64,000 nt of DNA. Source: Erigeron canadensis (Eukaryota > Streptophyta > Magnoliopsida > Asterales > Asteraceae). Positions 34,564-46,234 of this stretch are shown here, piece by piece (positions within the stretch are counted from its first letter, which is position 1; each line of letters starts with the position of its first letter). The position numbers and the translations under genes are program-made. The stretch is taken from NCBI RefSeq assembly GCF_010389155.1, contig NC_057765.1, forward strand, positions 39,141,559 to 39,205,558, read 5' to 3'. The notes beneath the pieces are model-generated. The model saw only the letters and a program-made list of their open reading frames with translations, was not told where the DNA came from and did not search any database.

Positions 34564-34790
34564 AATATGAAGATATCTTATTAATCAAATGATGAATTGT
34601 TTGATAAATGCGTGTCTTCTGCATTATCATTAGCAAGAAACACATTAAAAGTCTTCAATGTGAAGAGATCTTACAAATCAAATGATGAATCGTTTGATAA
34701 ATGCGTGTTTTTCGAATTACCGTTAGCAAAAAAAGCATTGAAAAACTTCAACGTGAAGGGATCTTACAATCAAACGATGAATCATTTGAC
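34564..34790 (+). repeat. 93-bp tandem repeat before the integrase
   Basis: Units starting aatatgaagatatc (34564), aatgtgaagagatc (34657) and aacgtgaagggatc (34750) share caaatgatgaatcgtttgat and aaatgcgtg. They include part of the pre-integrase coding region, which normally occurs once. The unit is 31 codons long. Confidence 0.75.
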
Positions 34791-34829
34791 AAATGCATGT
34801 CTTGTGTTTTCGGCAAGATGACAAGAATA

Positions 34830-35706
34830 CCTTTTCCGCATAAAACCGGAGAAGGCTAAGGAACTACTTGGACTAATACATATCGATGTATGTAGCCCTT
34901 TTAGACATATGTCAAGGAAAAATGCTAGCTACTTCATTATTCTGTGGATGATTTCAGTCGTTATGGTTATGTTTACTTGCTTAAGCATAAACATGAAGTG
35001 TTTGAAACATTCAAAGAGTTTAAAAATGAAGTAGAAAATCAACTCGGTAAAACCATCAAGATTCTTCGTTCGAATCGAGATGGTGAATACTTAAGCCAAG
35101 AGTTTAAGGATTATCTTAAAGCATGTGGAATTGTCCAACAGCTTACTCCTCCATACACTCCTCAGCATAATGGAGTGTCTGAAAGGAGAAATCGAACCTT
35201 GCTAGACATGGTTAGATCTATGATGACCCGTACAACTCTCCCATTTTCGTTTTGGGATTATGCTCTAGAGACTGCTGTACGCATTCTCAATATGGTTCCA
35301 ACCAAGAAGGTTGACAAGACACCATACGAATTATGGCACGGAGATGTCCCTAATTTGTCTTACTTAAGAGTCTGGGGATGTGAGGCACTTGTGAAGCGCG
35401 ATACGCCTGACAAACTTGAACCCAGAACTACTAAGTGCATCTTTGTTGGATACCCTAAGGAAACGATGGGTTACGACTTCTATGATCCCACCAAAAACAC
35501 TATTCGTGTTGCTCGCTATGCTGAATTCTTTGAAAAGAAGTTAGTTCAAGAGAACAGTGGGAGAGTTGTAGAACTTGAACAGATTCAAGAGGAAGATGTG
35601 TCACCTTCTAAAGATACTAGCAATCATCGACTTGGGGGGGGGATGTTAAAAGTGATGAACCTCAAGTCGATGATAATGAAGAAGCGATTCCACTTCTTAG
35701 GTCCGA
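34830..35706 (+). pseudogene. Element A integrase, frameshifted
   Basis: The retroelement integrase inserts the cDNA into the host genome. After a degenerate pre-integrase segment (GKMT, then LLGLIHIDV in other frames) and a frameshift just before 34944, a 255-codon frame covers the catalytic core: DDFSRYGYVYL, LTPPYTPQHNGVSERRNRTL, and PYELWHGDVPNLSYLRVWGC. The second catalytic Asp, in the family motif LRSD, is Asn here (LRSNRDGEY), so the enzyme would be dead even in frame. Confidence 0.85.
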
Positions 35707-35707
35707 A

Positions 35708-36395
35708 ATGACAAGGTGTCCTACTCATAGACTATGTCTGATGGTAGAAGAAGACATTTTAGGAGATCTCGATGAGCCTCCGAATTTCAAAGCTGCATTA
35801 TCAGATCCGGAATCTGACAAATGGCTTGAAGCTACGAAGGTGGAAATGAAATCCATGAAAGACAATCATGTCTGTAAATGGATCTTCAAGAAGAAGACGG
35901 ACATGGATGGAAATATACACACCTATAAAGCTCGTCTCGTGGCGAAAAGTTATACTCAACGTTTCGGTGTTGATTATGATGAGACCTTTTCTCCAGTTGC
36001 GGACATAAGAGCTATTAGGATTCTCTTAGCCATAGCGGCGTACTATGACTTTGAGATATGGCAAATGGATGTTAAGACTGTCTTCTTAAATGGTTACTTG
36101 GATGAAGAAGTCTATATGGATCAACCGGAAAGTTTTTTTTGATCCAAAACATCCCAACAAAGTATGCAAGCTTCAGAGGTCCATTTATGGACTAAAGCAA
36201 GCATCAAGAAGTTGGAATAAACAGTTTGATGAAAAAATAAAAAAGTTTGGTTTCGTTCAAAATCCCGATAAGCCATGTGTATATCGCAAAGCTAGTGGGA
36301 GTAATGTTACTTGGAAAGTAGCATTCATTCTTGGAATCAAGATCTACCGAGATAGATCAAAGCGATTGTTTAGATTAAGTCAAAGTGCTTATATT
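35708..36395 (+). pseudogene. Element A reverse transcriptase, internally deleted
   Basis: The N-terminal half (KARLVAKSYTQRFGVDYDETF, minus its last residue, and WQMDVKTVFLNGYLDEEVYM) is readable to 36142. An eight-T run near 36135 then shifts the frame, and the continuation (SIYGLKQASRSWNKQFDE) runs from about 36145. The segment that should hold the YVDD catalytic motif is absent: VYRKASGSNVTW is joined directly to AFILGIKIYRDRSKRL. The homology stops near 36395 at the junction with element B. Confidence 0.85.
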
Positions 36396-38527
36396 GATGA
36401 GTCTACAACAAAAGACTGGAGAACGTCCAGGAGTCAATACATGTCACATTTGATGAGTCCAATGAAGCAATCAATAAAAAGCCAACCCTTAATTCTCCCC
36501 CAAAAAATCCAATTATCTTTGGTGAATCAAATCTTATCAACTACAATAAAGATTCATCTGAAGATGTTTCCAGTCATCCTAACTTGGAACCAGTGCAAAT
36601 TGAGAATCCTCCCAGTAATACCTCATTTTATCCTTCAATAAGTTTCAAACTACCCTCTGAACTTGTTATTGGAACAGATGTTCGTACTACACCTCCAGTA
36701 TCAGAAAATCCAATTGATTCTGCGCCAGTAATTCAAGAAATGCCTTTAATTGAAGAATTTCATGAAACAAATCGCGATCTTACTGATTCTGATGAAGACG
36801 TTGAAGTTGTCTGGCAAGATCCCATTCCAGAAAATCAATTGAATTCTTGCACTGATATTGTTGTCAGAAACAATCCTGGTCAATACTCTAAGTGGATGAA
36901 AGCTCACCCAATCAATCAGATTATCGGTGACTCCAGTAGAGGGGTTCAGACCAGAAGTGCCTCCAGTGAACAATGTTTATATGTCAGTTTCTTATCACTA
37001 ATTGAACCGAAAAAAATTGACGAGGCAATGGAAGATCCAAGCTGGGTGATAGCTATGCAAGAAGAGCTTCACCAGTTCGAACGAAACAAAGTTTGGAATC
37101 TGGTTCCTTTTCCAGGTGGTAAGAAAGAACCAATTGGAACCAGATGGGTCTTCCGGAATAAGGTTGATGAAGATGGCCACGTAATCAGAAATAAAGCCAG
37201 ATTAGTGGCACAAGGGTATGTCCAGACAGACCTTGATTTTGAAGAATCTTTCGCACCAGTAGCAAGATTAGAAGCCATCAGAATGTTCTTGGCTTTTGCT
37301 GCTCATCATAGATTCAAGGTTTATCAAATGGATGTGAAGAGTGCATTTTTAAATGGAGAATTAGAAGAAGAAGTGTATGTCAAGCAACCACCAGGCTTTA
37401 TTGATGAAAAGCATCCCCACTAGGTATATCGTCTGGACAAGGCGTTATATGGTCTCAGACAAGCCCCAAGAGCCTGGTATGACACTCTGACTAAACACTT
37501 GAATGATAATGGTTTCAAAAGAGGTGCAATTGGCAATACCTTATTTATTCTGCGTGAAAGAGGTAATCTTCTGTTGGTACAAGTTTATGTTGATGATATT
37601 GTTTTTGGTTCTACTGATGAGTCTTTGTGCAAGAAATTTTCAAAAATAATGTCTTCAAAATTTGAAATGAGTTTGATGGGTGAATTAACATTTTTTCTAG
37701 GGCTTCAGATTAAACAAACCAGTGATGGTATTTTTATTAATCAAGAAAAATATGTTAGGGATATTTTGTGAAAATTCGATATGAATTCCTCACCATCAAA
37801 ACCAACTCCAATTTCTGCACCATTAACAATAGATTCTGATCCTAATGGAAAACCAGTGAATTCAACTCTGTACAGAGGTATGATTGGTTCACTGATGTAT
37901 TTAACTGCAAGTAGACCAGATATAATGTTTGCAACATGTCTTTGTGCCAGATATCAGTCTAACCCAAAAGAATCTCATCTGGCGGCTGTAAAGCGCATTC
38001 TGAAGTACCTTAAGGGTGCTCCCAGTTTGGGTCTTTGGTACCCCAAAGGCTCAGGCTTAGATCTAATGGGTTACTCAGATTCAGATCATGCAGGTTGTAA
38101 GATAGATAGGAAGTCCACTACTGGTGGATGTCATTTCCTTGGTGGCAAACTGGTGAGCTGGACCAGTAAAAAGCAAACATTAGTTTCATTATCCACTGCT
38201 GAAGCAGAATATGTGTCTGCAGCCAGTTGTTGTGCTCAGATGCTCTGGATGAAGAACCAGTTGCTTGATTATGGTCTGAAGTACTCCAGAAGTCCAATAT
38301 TTTGTGATAACACCAGTGCCATTGCTATCTCAAACAATCCAGTCATGCACTCCAAGACGAAACACATTGATGTCAGGTATCATTTCATTCGTGATCATGT
38401 TATGAATAAAGATATTGAAATCCATTTTATTCCCACTGACAAACAACTCGCTGACATATTTACAAAACCATTGGATGAGAAAACCTTTAATTTTCTTGTT
38501 GTTGAGTTGGGAATGTTGAACCCTTAA
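36396..38527 (+). pseudogene. Element B pol: integrase tail, reverse transcriptase, RNase H
   Basis: A single frame from about 36430 to 38527 is interrupted only by TAG at 37421-37423 and TGA at 37769-37771. Order: integrase C-terminal tail, acidic linker, reverse transcriptase ([57 protein letters not shown] with the YVDD motif intact), then RNase H (GYSDSDHAGCKIDRKSTTGG, SLSTAEAEYVSAAS) and the end LADIFTKPLDEKTFN. Gag, protease and the integrase core are missing. Motif wording fits the Sirevirus (SIRE/Maximus) lineage of Ty1/copia, which agrees with the envelope-like region downstream. Confidence 0.85.
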
Positions 38528-39477
38528 TCTGGAACCTTGTTATGAACGCCTTTGTGACACTGGTAGGGTTCTTTGATTTCTGATTTATAAATTTATACCA
38601 GCTTGGCTATCGAATGCGTTTGTGTACTATCTTTGCATAAATAAATTTATGGATCACCATTCCAGGGGGAAGACTCGACCAGAATTTTTGTCTAAAATGT
38701 TTATGTTTCAAAGGGAATTTATTAATTTATTTTCTCTCTGGAGAAATTTTGTGAAAATTCCACTGGAAACCTTGTAGATGTGTCCCTCTCATTAGTATCT
38801 GGATAGTTGACGTGCGTGTTTGAAGTTATGAAAATTGCTTTGTAAATGTGTCCCTCTCACTTGTCTGCTTATTTTTGATGTGCGTGTTTGAGGTGTCCAG
38901 GATACATTACTGGAGTGTCCCTCCAGTGTATCATTTAATGTGTGTTTCACTGGATTAATCCACCAGTGTTACTGGAATGACTAGTCATCCTCCAGATGCA
39001 TTAAAAGTTGAGTCATGGTTGTCAGATATAACATGTGTTACCTGATGTTAGTGCGTGCCATGTAAGCAAACCTTTTCAATGGATATTTATTTTTTTTATC
39101 CTACATTGCACACTTTTTCAAATATTTGAGTGGGTTTTGTTACCTTGGGAAAATAAAAAGTGAAAATATTGGTATGTTTGTGGGCTGTCAACCGTCATTC
39201 ATTTATGGGTGATGGGAAACATTAAATGCGGATGTCAAAACCGATCAAAATTACTTTGAATTATTTCAAAAACCGTTTTGAATTCCATTTTTTCTCTCTC
39301 CTATATAACTACCCTCTTTCACTTTCTTTTACATTTACTTCGAAAATCATTTACTCCCAAATCTTCAAAATTCCTTCATTTATTCCTTTCTTTATTTATT
39401 TTCCACTCATCATCTCCTCCCCTTTAATTCCAAAACCCTAATCTTCTTCATCTTCATTCCTTTCTTTTTCTGATAAA
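38528..39477 (+). other. Element B spacer between pol and envelope-like region
   Basis: This 950-bp non-coding segment contains a roughly 73-bp tandem pair (atgtgtccctctca at about 38778 and 38848, each followed by gtgcgtgtttga). It also contains many ccagt/actgg words, also frequent in the element's LTR. It may act as a leader or splice region for the downstream frame. Confidence 0.5.
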
Positions 39478-42338
39478 ATGGCACCAAAACCATCACCTAA
39501 AAATTTATTGGCTGCCAACTATGCTCCGGTTGAGGCAGTCAAGAAAGCCAGGCATATAAATCTCGCCGCCGATGCCATCAGAATAAATATGAATAACTGG
39601 ATGGCTAAACTTGCAACCAACCACGACTCCAAATCCATCATCGGACGGCTAAACACTTTCTTTCTTAGCAAAATGTACCATGACTATCTTTGTGAGTTTT
39701 GGTACACCGCCGTGTACGTAGATAAAGATAAAGCCATCTACTACACACTTAAACAGGGCACCAAACAATTTTCCATCACCGTCGACTCCCTCAAAGATGC
39801 CCTGGGGATGAATTACTTCGATGAAAATGAGTTGTCGGTGGTCCCCCCGTCTGGCATCAACACCAGAGAAGTGTGCAGGTTGATGGGGCACATAGAAATT
39901 GTGGATGAGAATGGCCAGCTGCTCAGAAAAGGCACTGTTTATATGAGCAGGCTGAGTGTTTCATGGAGATATTTCTTCACTCTCCTAGTTGAGTGTTTGG
40001 GTGGCAGTTCTGGAGGGCTCGACCAGATTAATCAAACGCAGCTCCAGATTGCCATATTGTTTATGGCATTGGTATCGGGTGGACTTTGCCCAAATTTTGT
40101 TCGAAGACTTGGCTGATAGGCTGAAACACAAGAGCCGAAAAGTTTTCATTCCTTTTATTCGATTTTTGTCTATTATTTTCAAGAAATCCCTCCGGAATGA
40201 GTATAAAATAAATACGAGCCAATTTTCTGTTTGTGAATATATGAGGGAGCTCAACAATCTTGTGTCTTCACCTACTGAAGTGGATATTCCTCCAGTAATG
40301 ATCCAGCAATTCCATGTGCCAGAAGAAGAAGAAGAACAAGAACAAACTGACGCAACATTCCAAGCTGGCCAGGAGAGGCTTCAGGTGGGCCTCAAAACAA
40401 TGAGGGACCCACTGAAGTGCTCATGGCTGAAAGGGTGCAACCCATTTCCCAGGTAGCTCCTAACCCTCAGCCAAATTTGATAAATATTGTTGAAATTCCA
40501 CCTAACCCTCCCACCAGACCAAGAAACAAAACCAAACATCTTAAGAAAGGGGGAAAAATGGTCAACCCCATTAGTAGCCAGACTAGCCATCCAGAATCCT
40601 CCCAACAGGATTCTGGAGATGTAAATTTGGGAACCTTGTCTGCAGCCACTTCCACAATTCTGGTAGGAGGAAGTGGTGAAGAATTTAGAGAGCCTGCCCA
40701 ACTCTCATTAGAGTCCGTGTCTGAGCACCAACTTGAACAGCCAATAATTTCTGACACAACTCTTGCACAGGCTAGAGTAACTGGAGACTCACCTCTGGTT
40801 ATTCAAGTCTCAACTTCTGCGGCAGGTGATATCATGAATGAAGATGGCAGTCTGATTGTGGAAGAAGGAGGAAATAGAGAAAATCTGGAGCTGGATGCTC
40901 AGATTGACTTAAACAGGATGGTGGAAAATGTCCAAGTAGAGGACCAAACAAGTGGAGCCGGCCAGGATTGGGATATGGCAGAATCACCTTTGTCTGAAAA
41001 CAATGATTTTGATGGAGACTTAAGCTTTCTGGGAGAAGAGGAAGTAGATCGTGCTGTTGCTTCGGTCTCCCAGTCTGTTTTATCAGATATGCCACCTCCA
41101 CCACCACCACTAAATACAACAACACCACTACCAGAAAATACACCAACACCACCACCAGAACAAGCAACAACAACAACTTCAACAACAACAACAACACCAA
41201 TCATCTCACCCTTTGCACCAGAAACTCAACCCCTTCAACTTTCTGAACCACTGGTGGTCACTCAATCAACAAGAAATTTCACAAGGGTGGCACCAGCATC
41301 CCAAATCACCAGAAACATAAATCCTTCAGGAGATCTCTCTCCCTCTTCTACTGCCGAGGTCCACGTCCTTTATCATAAGGTAGAGGACCTGGAGAGATCC
41401 CTCCAGACTTCTACCCAGGTGATTTCTGACTTCAAAACCCTTATCACAAATAATATAAAGTCAGATATCAACATGTTTGCTGGGAATGAAAAGATGGTGT
41501 TTGAGAAACTGGAAGAACTTGTTGAAGCAACAAATTTAAATTCACAAAATATACAAGTTGCTGTCCAGGAATTGAAGGAGAATATGTTGACATCTGTTCA
41601 GACTGCCATGAAAGCAGAACTGGTAAAACCCTTGGCAGATCTGAAAGATGAAGTTCAGAAGTTGGTTGAGAAGGTGGATGATCTGGAGAAGAAGCCTTCC
41701 TTGGATAATGACTCAGTAATCAGCAGTGTCAGTAACTTAGTAATTCAGAGATTTAGGGGAGACATGCTGAAGGAAATCACTGAAGAAGTGTCGGGGTCTA
41801 TTCTGAGAAGTCTCCAAGAAGGTTTTCTGCCCCAAGTTGTGAAAATGATTGATAACCAGTTGCCACGTCACTTTCCTCAGGACTTGGAAATTATCAAAAA
41901 GGAAGTGATGCAGACCAGGCAGACTGTGAACAATATTTCACCAGTATCTGGCAGAACTTTTGACTCTGCAGATAGGCATAAGCTGGATCTGGTGTGGAAA
42001 CATCTTCAAGCTGGAGATGCTTCCAAGGGGGAAAATTTAAAGAAGGAAAAATTGAAAGAAAAAGTTCAAGAATCCCCCAAGGACGTCTCCAGTGCAATCA
42101 ATACTATGGCCAGTGCAATTCAAAAGGCCTTCTCTTCAGATGCCAGGAAGTATAAAAACAACAACAAGTGACTGGTACTGATGCCAGTGCACAAGCATTT
42201 GGAGAGATTGTTGTTCGGGAAGAAGAAGTTGAGGTTGCTGGTACTGATGCCAGTGAACCAACCTTCGAGGACTTTCCAGATATTCCATCAGAATTAAAAT
42301 TGGTGAAAAGGAAGAAGCATGTGATATCTGGAGGGGAA

Positions 42339-43914
42339 TGATGTGCAGATTTGTTAACTATATTTTCTAACAAGTTTTAAATTTATTTATTACAAGATTA
42401 ACTTCTCTACTACACTCACTTACGGGTTACGAGCAGTAGACCCATTCGTTTATAGTATAGCAAATAGGTAAGACCAGGATCGTTCTCAGGGACTATGTTC
42501 TAAGAATGTAGCTAGGTGCAATTCTAAGATTGTTGGGGGGTTTTGTCACTACTTAATTAACTAAAACTGAAAGCAAAAGTTTCCAACCGCTTGGTCTAGC
42601 GAGGAAACACTGAAAGATTTGATTTGTAAAACAAAGATAATAATAATGGGAACAATACATCTACTTGGAACTAGTTCACATGCCACATGGATCATCTACC
42701 AAATTACTTATAACTGTTGAACGACTAATCACGACCAAGTTTCCTATCAAGTCCCCCGGTCTCAGTGGTCAAGATTCCCGTCAAGTCTCCTAACCCTTTA
42801 ATTAAGCTTCATGTCAAGTTGCCTAATTAAGATTATAACTAAGTATGTTTTTATGACCTAACCTTTATAGTTTAACGGATTCCTGTCAAGTCACCCAAGC
42901 AGTTTGGCTTCCGGTCAAGTCCCCAACCTACTTTAACTAGATTAAGCATAAAAACGATTCAACAAATACAAGCACATAATATCACTATGAAGGCATGATT
43001 ACATTATCCAAGCAGATGCAAAACTATCTAGCTACTCATGGCAAAACAAATAATACTAGCAATCATTATCATAAATAAATCCACAGTAATAATTGTATGG
43101 TAATTGATAAGTCTTGCAACAGTAACGCTAATAAGAGTAAAAGAAACGAAATATCAAACAAAAGAGGTGATGCGGTTGTTGTCGACGACCACAGCTGTTC
43201 TTCTCGGCCGATCCACTCAAGAACCAAAAACCCACACCTTCTTGATTGATTATTGATGATGTTGTTATTATGGATTGATGTTTGATTATCGGATGATTTG
43301 GAGGTGTTAGGAGGGTTTAGATCTGATGAAAATACCCTAGAAACGACCTACAAGTCGCCTGGAGGAAGTGTGTTTCGGCCCTTAGGGTTTAGGGGGGTAT
43401 TTATAGGTTTTCGGCAAAACCCTAGATCTGGCCGACCTTCCCAGCGCCGCTGGTTGATGTTCCAGCTCCGCTGGTTGACTCCCAGCTCCGCTGGTGATGG
43501 TCCCAGCGCTGCTGGTGGCTTCAGGATCACTTCAAGCGGCGCTAGCGCTTTATATGAGCGGCGCTGGTCCTGGACATCAACACGAAAGTTGTAGATCTTT
43601 CTCTTGCCTTTCCGTGGATAGCTTACTCATCTGAAAAGGAGTCCGTATGAAGAAGTTATGTCCAAAATACTAACAGGTGGTTGTATGCTTCATGTTGGCC
43701 TCGAATTCTTCATCTTCCGCTTGCTAGTCTTCGTCCAAAAGTCTCGTGGCTTCATGTTAAGTTGAGTAAAGATGTTTGCCTTCACTTCATGCCTTGTGAA
43801 CCTATAATAACATGTTATCCCATTAAGTACCAAAAGTTCACATTTCTTAACTCATTTAGACATCAAAACATGACCTAAAGATATAGGAAATAATCACAAA
43901 ATGGACGCTCATCA
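42339..43914. mobile_element. Solo LTR inside the envelope-like region
   Basis: The segment starts TGATGTGCAG and ends GCTCATCA (inverted TGATG/CATCA). It is flanked by gggaa (42334-42338) and aggaa (43915-43919), a 5-bp duplication with one mismatch. The coding frame on both sides joins correctly when it is removed. It is 1576 bp with no coding region, so it is a single LTR left by recombination. Its length and TGATG ends suggest a Ty3/gypsy (Athila- or Tat-like) source, which I cannot confirm. Confidence 0.75.
43435..43580. repeat. Short GC-rich tandem repeat in the solo LTR
   Basis: Units of about 24 bases containing ccagcnccgctggttga are repeated about five times with variation. Confidence 0.8.
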
Positions 43915-44905
43915 AGGAACTTGAAGAAATTGTTGAAGAAGAAGCTGGTGAGAAGAATACTGAGGAGTTTCCTTCAGTGGATGAGGAAACGTCCAAGAGG
44001 TTAGAGCAACAATGCATTGCCATCGAAATCTGGAAGCAGAATCTGAAGAATGATCTGGCCATTCACAAGGCAGACATGGCAAGGATGGGAACTCTGGATT
44101 CATACCATGCTGGTAGGTTGGGTGTACCAGTTGAAGTGTACAAAAAGATGAAGGATGATCCCAGAGTTCATAAATGCATTGCTGCTCTGGATGATGTTCA
44201 TGTCAGGTCCAGATACTCCCAAGATGAACAAGTATATGATTCGGAGATTTATGGGGAGACTATTCTGGAGTTGATTGCCAAAAGAAGGGCCGCACTGGAG
44301 CAGCTTCAGACACAAGTTAGAAAGAATGCTGCATCCCTTGAAATTGAATATAGGAAGAAATACAAGGGTCTGCCAAAGCCTCCAGTGCGACGAAGCAAAG
44401 CAGATAGAGATGCAGATCTCAACACCTTCATTCCTTTGAACACCACTGAAAGAATAAACAAGTCTCAAATTCAACAAGTGGTTGTGGAGGTTATGGTCAG
44501 AAAGGCTCAAACAGAGAAAGGTATGATTTCATGACAAACTTTAGAGCTGATGCCAGACCAATTCTGGGAGCTGAGATCCATCTGACAGAAAACCATGAAA
44601 ACTTCTCCAAGTACCATGTTAAGCTTTTCAGAGAAGGGAAGTTTACAGACGAAAGACCAAATACTTCCACCAGAGCATTTGGTTGGTCAGAATTAAAAGA
44701 GATTGCTCTCTCCTTCAAAGGAAAGTCAGACACTTCTAAGGATGCCAGAATGTTCATCAAAAGGATCCAGAAGGAATTGAACAGGAAGAAGGTCATGGAA
44801 CTGGAGTTGGGACTAAGAACTGCTTTATCTACACCACCATCTCCAATCTCAAAGAGGAAGGCCACAGAAGAGCCATATGGGCATGCTGAAAAGAGAAGGG
44901 CCTGA

Positions 44906-45163
44906 CTCTGACATTGTACTTGTATTTTATTTTTCTTGTATAAAATTGTAACTTTCCTTCAGATGATGTCTGTATATACAAGTTGCAATTTCAAAAATTT
45001 CACAAGTACTTGTCCAGATTAAGTCTAGTAATTAAAATGTATAAACTGGGAACACTGATGATCTATAAAGTGGCTCTCCAGTAATTCAAATTAGACTTAG
45101 TCAAATTTTCAAGTACAAACTTGTACAGATATAAACTTGAAAATCCTTGCATAATTTCTAAAC
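44906..45163 (+). other. Element B non-coding region before the 3' LTR
   Basis: This AT-rich tract follows the envelope-like stop and leads to the polypurine tract. Nothing else was recognised. Confidence 0.5.
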
Positions 45164-45177
45164 AAATAGGGGGAATT
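45164..45177 (+). promoter_or_regulatory. Element B polypurine tract
   Basis: The purine-rich aaataggggg lies directly before the TG that starts the 3' LTR, where plus-strand DNA synthesis is primed in LTR retrotransposons. Confidence 0.75.
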
Positions 45178-45703
45178 TGTTAGGTCCAGATTTACTGGAC
45201 TCGCTCCAGACGAAGAAATGCTCACTGGACGAATGTCCAGATTTGAAGTCTGGAGCCTTTAGAAGATTTGTCCAGAAATTATGAGAAGGTCAGTGAACAA
45301 TTTACTTGTACAGGAATCTGGATTCCACCAGATATGTTCACTGGACTTCACTCCAGTCGAAGATCAACTTACTAAAGAACATTCTCACTGAAGTCAAAGA
45401 CTGAAGTCTGAATGAAGAAGTCTAACAAAATAGCGGAGCTCAATGGAAGACTTACCAGATCTGATGACTGGAGACCTTGACAGTGTTCTAGACCTTACAA
45501 GTCTGAACACTGATTACGAGTATTGCTTTACATTGTGTCTCACCATTTACTTTACTTGCTTATTTATTTATATTGCTTAAGTACAAGTATTACTTGTATA
45601 TATTCTTGCATTTATATATCTTGTAATACTAGTCCAAATCTAGTGCATACTTGACTTGTTATTCTACACTCTTGGGTTAAACCATCGAGTGAGGGACTTC
45701 ACA
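45178..45703 (+). repeat. Element B 3' LTR
   Basis: It starts TGTTAGGTCCAG right after the polypurine tract and ends ACA, where the sequence switches to element A LTR. It contains many ccagac/ctggac words in both orientations. The partner 5' LTR is absent from the window. Confidence 0.75.
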
Positions 45704-46229
45704 CTCAATTAGAGGCCTTAATTTGACTTGATCACTAAGTCATTTATGCCCTAATATTACCCTATAAATAGATGCTTAAGTCTAAGAGTTTTTGCATCAA
45801 TTCACACAAAAAAAATCCTCCTCTTTTTCCTTCTTGGTTTCGGTCGAACAAAAAAAAAAACCAATCTTGTAAATTTGGTTTTGGCTTCATACGTATAACT
45901 TATATTAATATATTAGTATAAGTTTACTCATGAATCATTGATTACACATTATCAATAGTTTGATTTGATTGTGGAATTATTTTGGGTTACGACTTCAACA
46001 CAAGGAAAAACACAACCGGGTTTGTGAGTTCGTGATCAAGTACTAGCATACATACATTCCAACGTTGTGTGTGCAATCGTAGAGAGATTAATTTAAACCT
46101 TGTTCTTGTTTTAATCTCTCCAATATAAGGTATATATTCTATACTTTGGTTGATTAATTAACTACATAGATCTTGTCTTCCGTTACGTGCTTTATGATTT
46201 AATTAGATAAATTGTTATATAACCCAACA
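45704..46229 (+). repeat. Element A 3' LTR, last 526 bp
   Basis: It aligns with 31334-31859 over its whole length. The first 255 bp of this LTR are missing, replaced by the end of element B. Its right end CCCAACA is followed by the ATAAC duplication. Confidence 0.9.
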
Positions 46230-46234
46230 ATAAC

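Larger units (their letters stand above)
39478..44905 (+). pseudogene. Element B envelope-like (env-like) region, broken
   Basis: Sireviruses carry an extra frame after pol, often called envelope-like, whose function is unknown. Here it starts at an ATG (39478, MAPKPSPKNLLAANYAPVEA) with a globular first part. It continues in other frames from about 40080 and about 40420. The long middle frame (to 42171) has a Pro/Thr-rich stretch (about 41090-41215) and heptad-like helices (about 41360-41700) suggesting coiled coils. A solo LTR interrupts it at 42339-43914, and the frame resumes at 43920. Frameshifts near 40080, 40420, 42170 and 44530 break it. It ends KRKATEEPYGHAEKRRA at 44905. I see no convincing signal peptide or fusion-type membrane segment, so envelope function is not supported by this copy. 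Confidence 0.75.
31079..46229 (+). mobile_element. Compound Ty1/copia locus (element A hosting part of element B)
   Basis: The outer limits are TGTTGG (31079) and CCCAACA (46229), flanked by a perfect 5-bp duplication ATAAC (31074-31078 and 46230-46234). From left to right: A 5' LTR, A primer site, decayed A gag, A integrase, the first part of A reverse transcriptase, then an abrupt change near 36395 to element B (integrase tail, reverse transcriptase, RNase H, envelope-like region, 3' LTR). The locus closes with the last 526 bp of the A LTR. Confidence 0.85.

Noticed and set aside
40832..41204. Minus-strand frames with Val/Leu/Gly repeats
   Set aside because: They are antisense of the Pro/Thr-rich codons in the envelope-like region.
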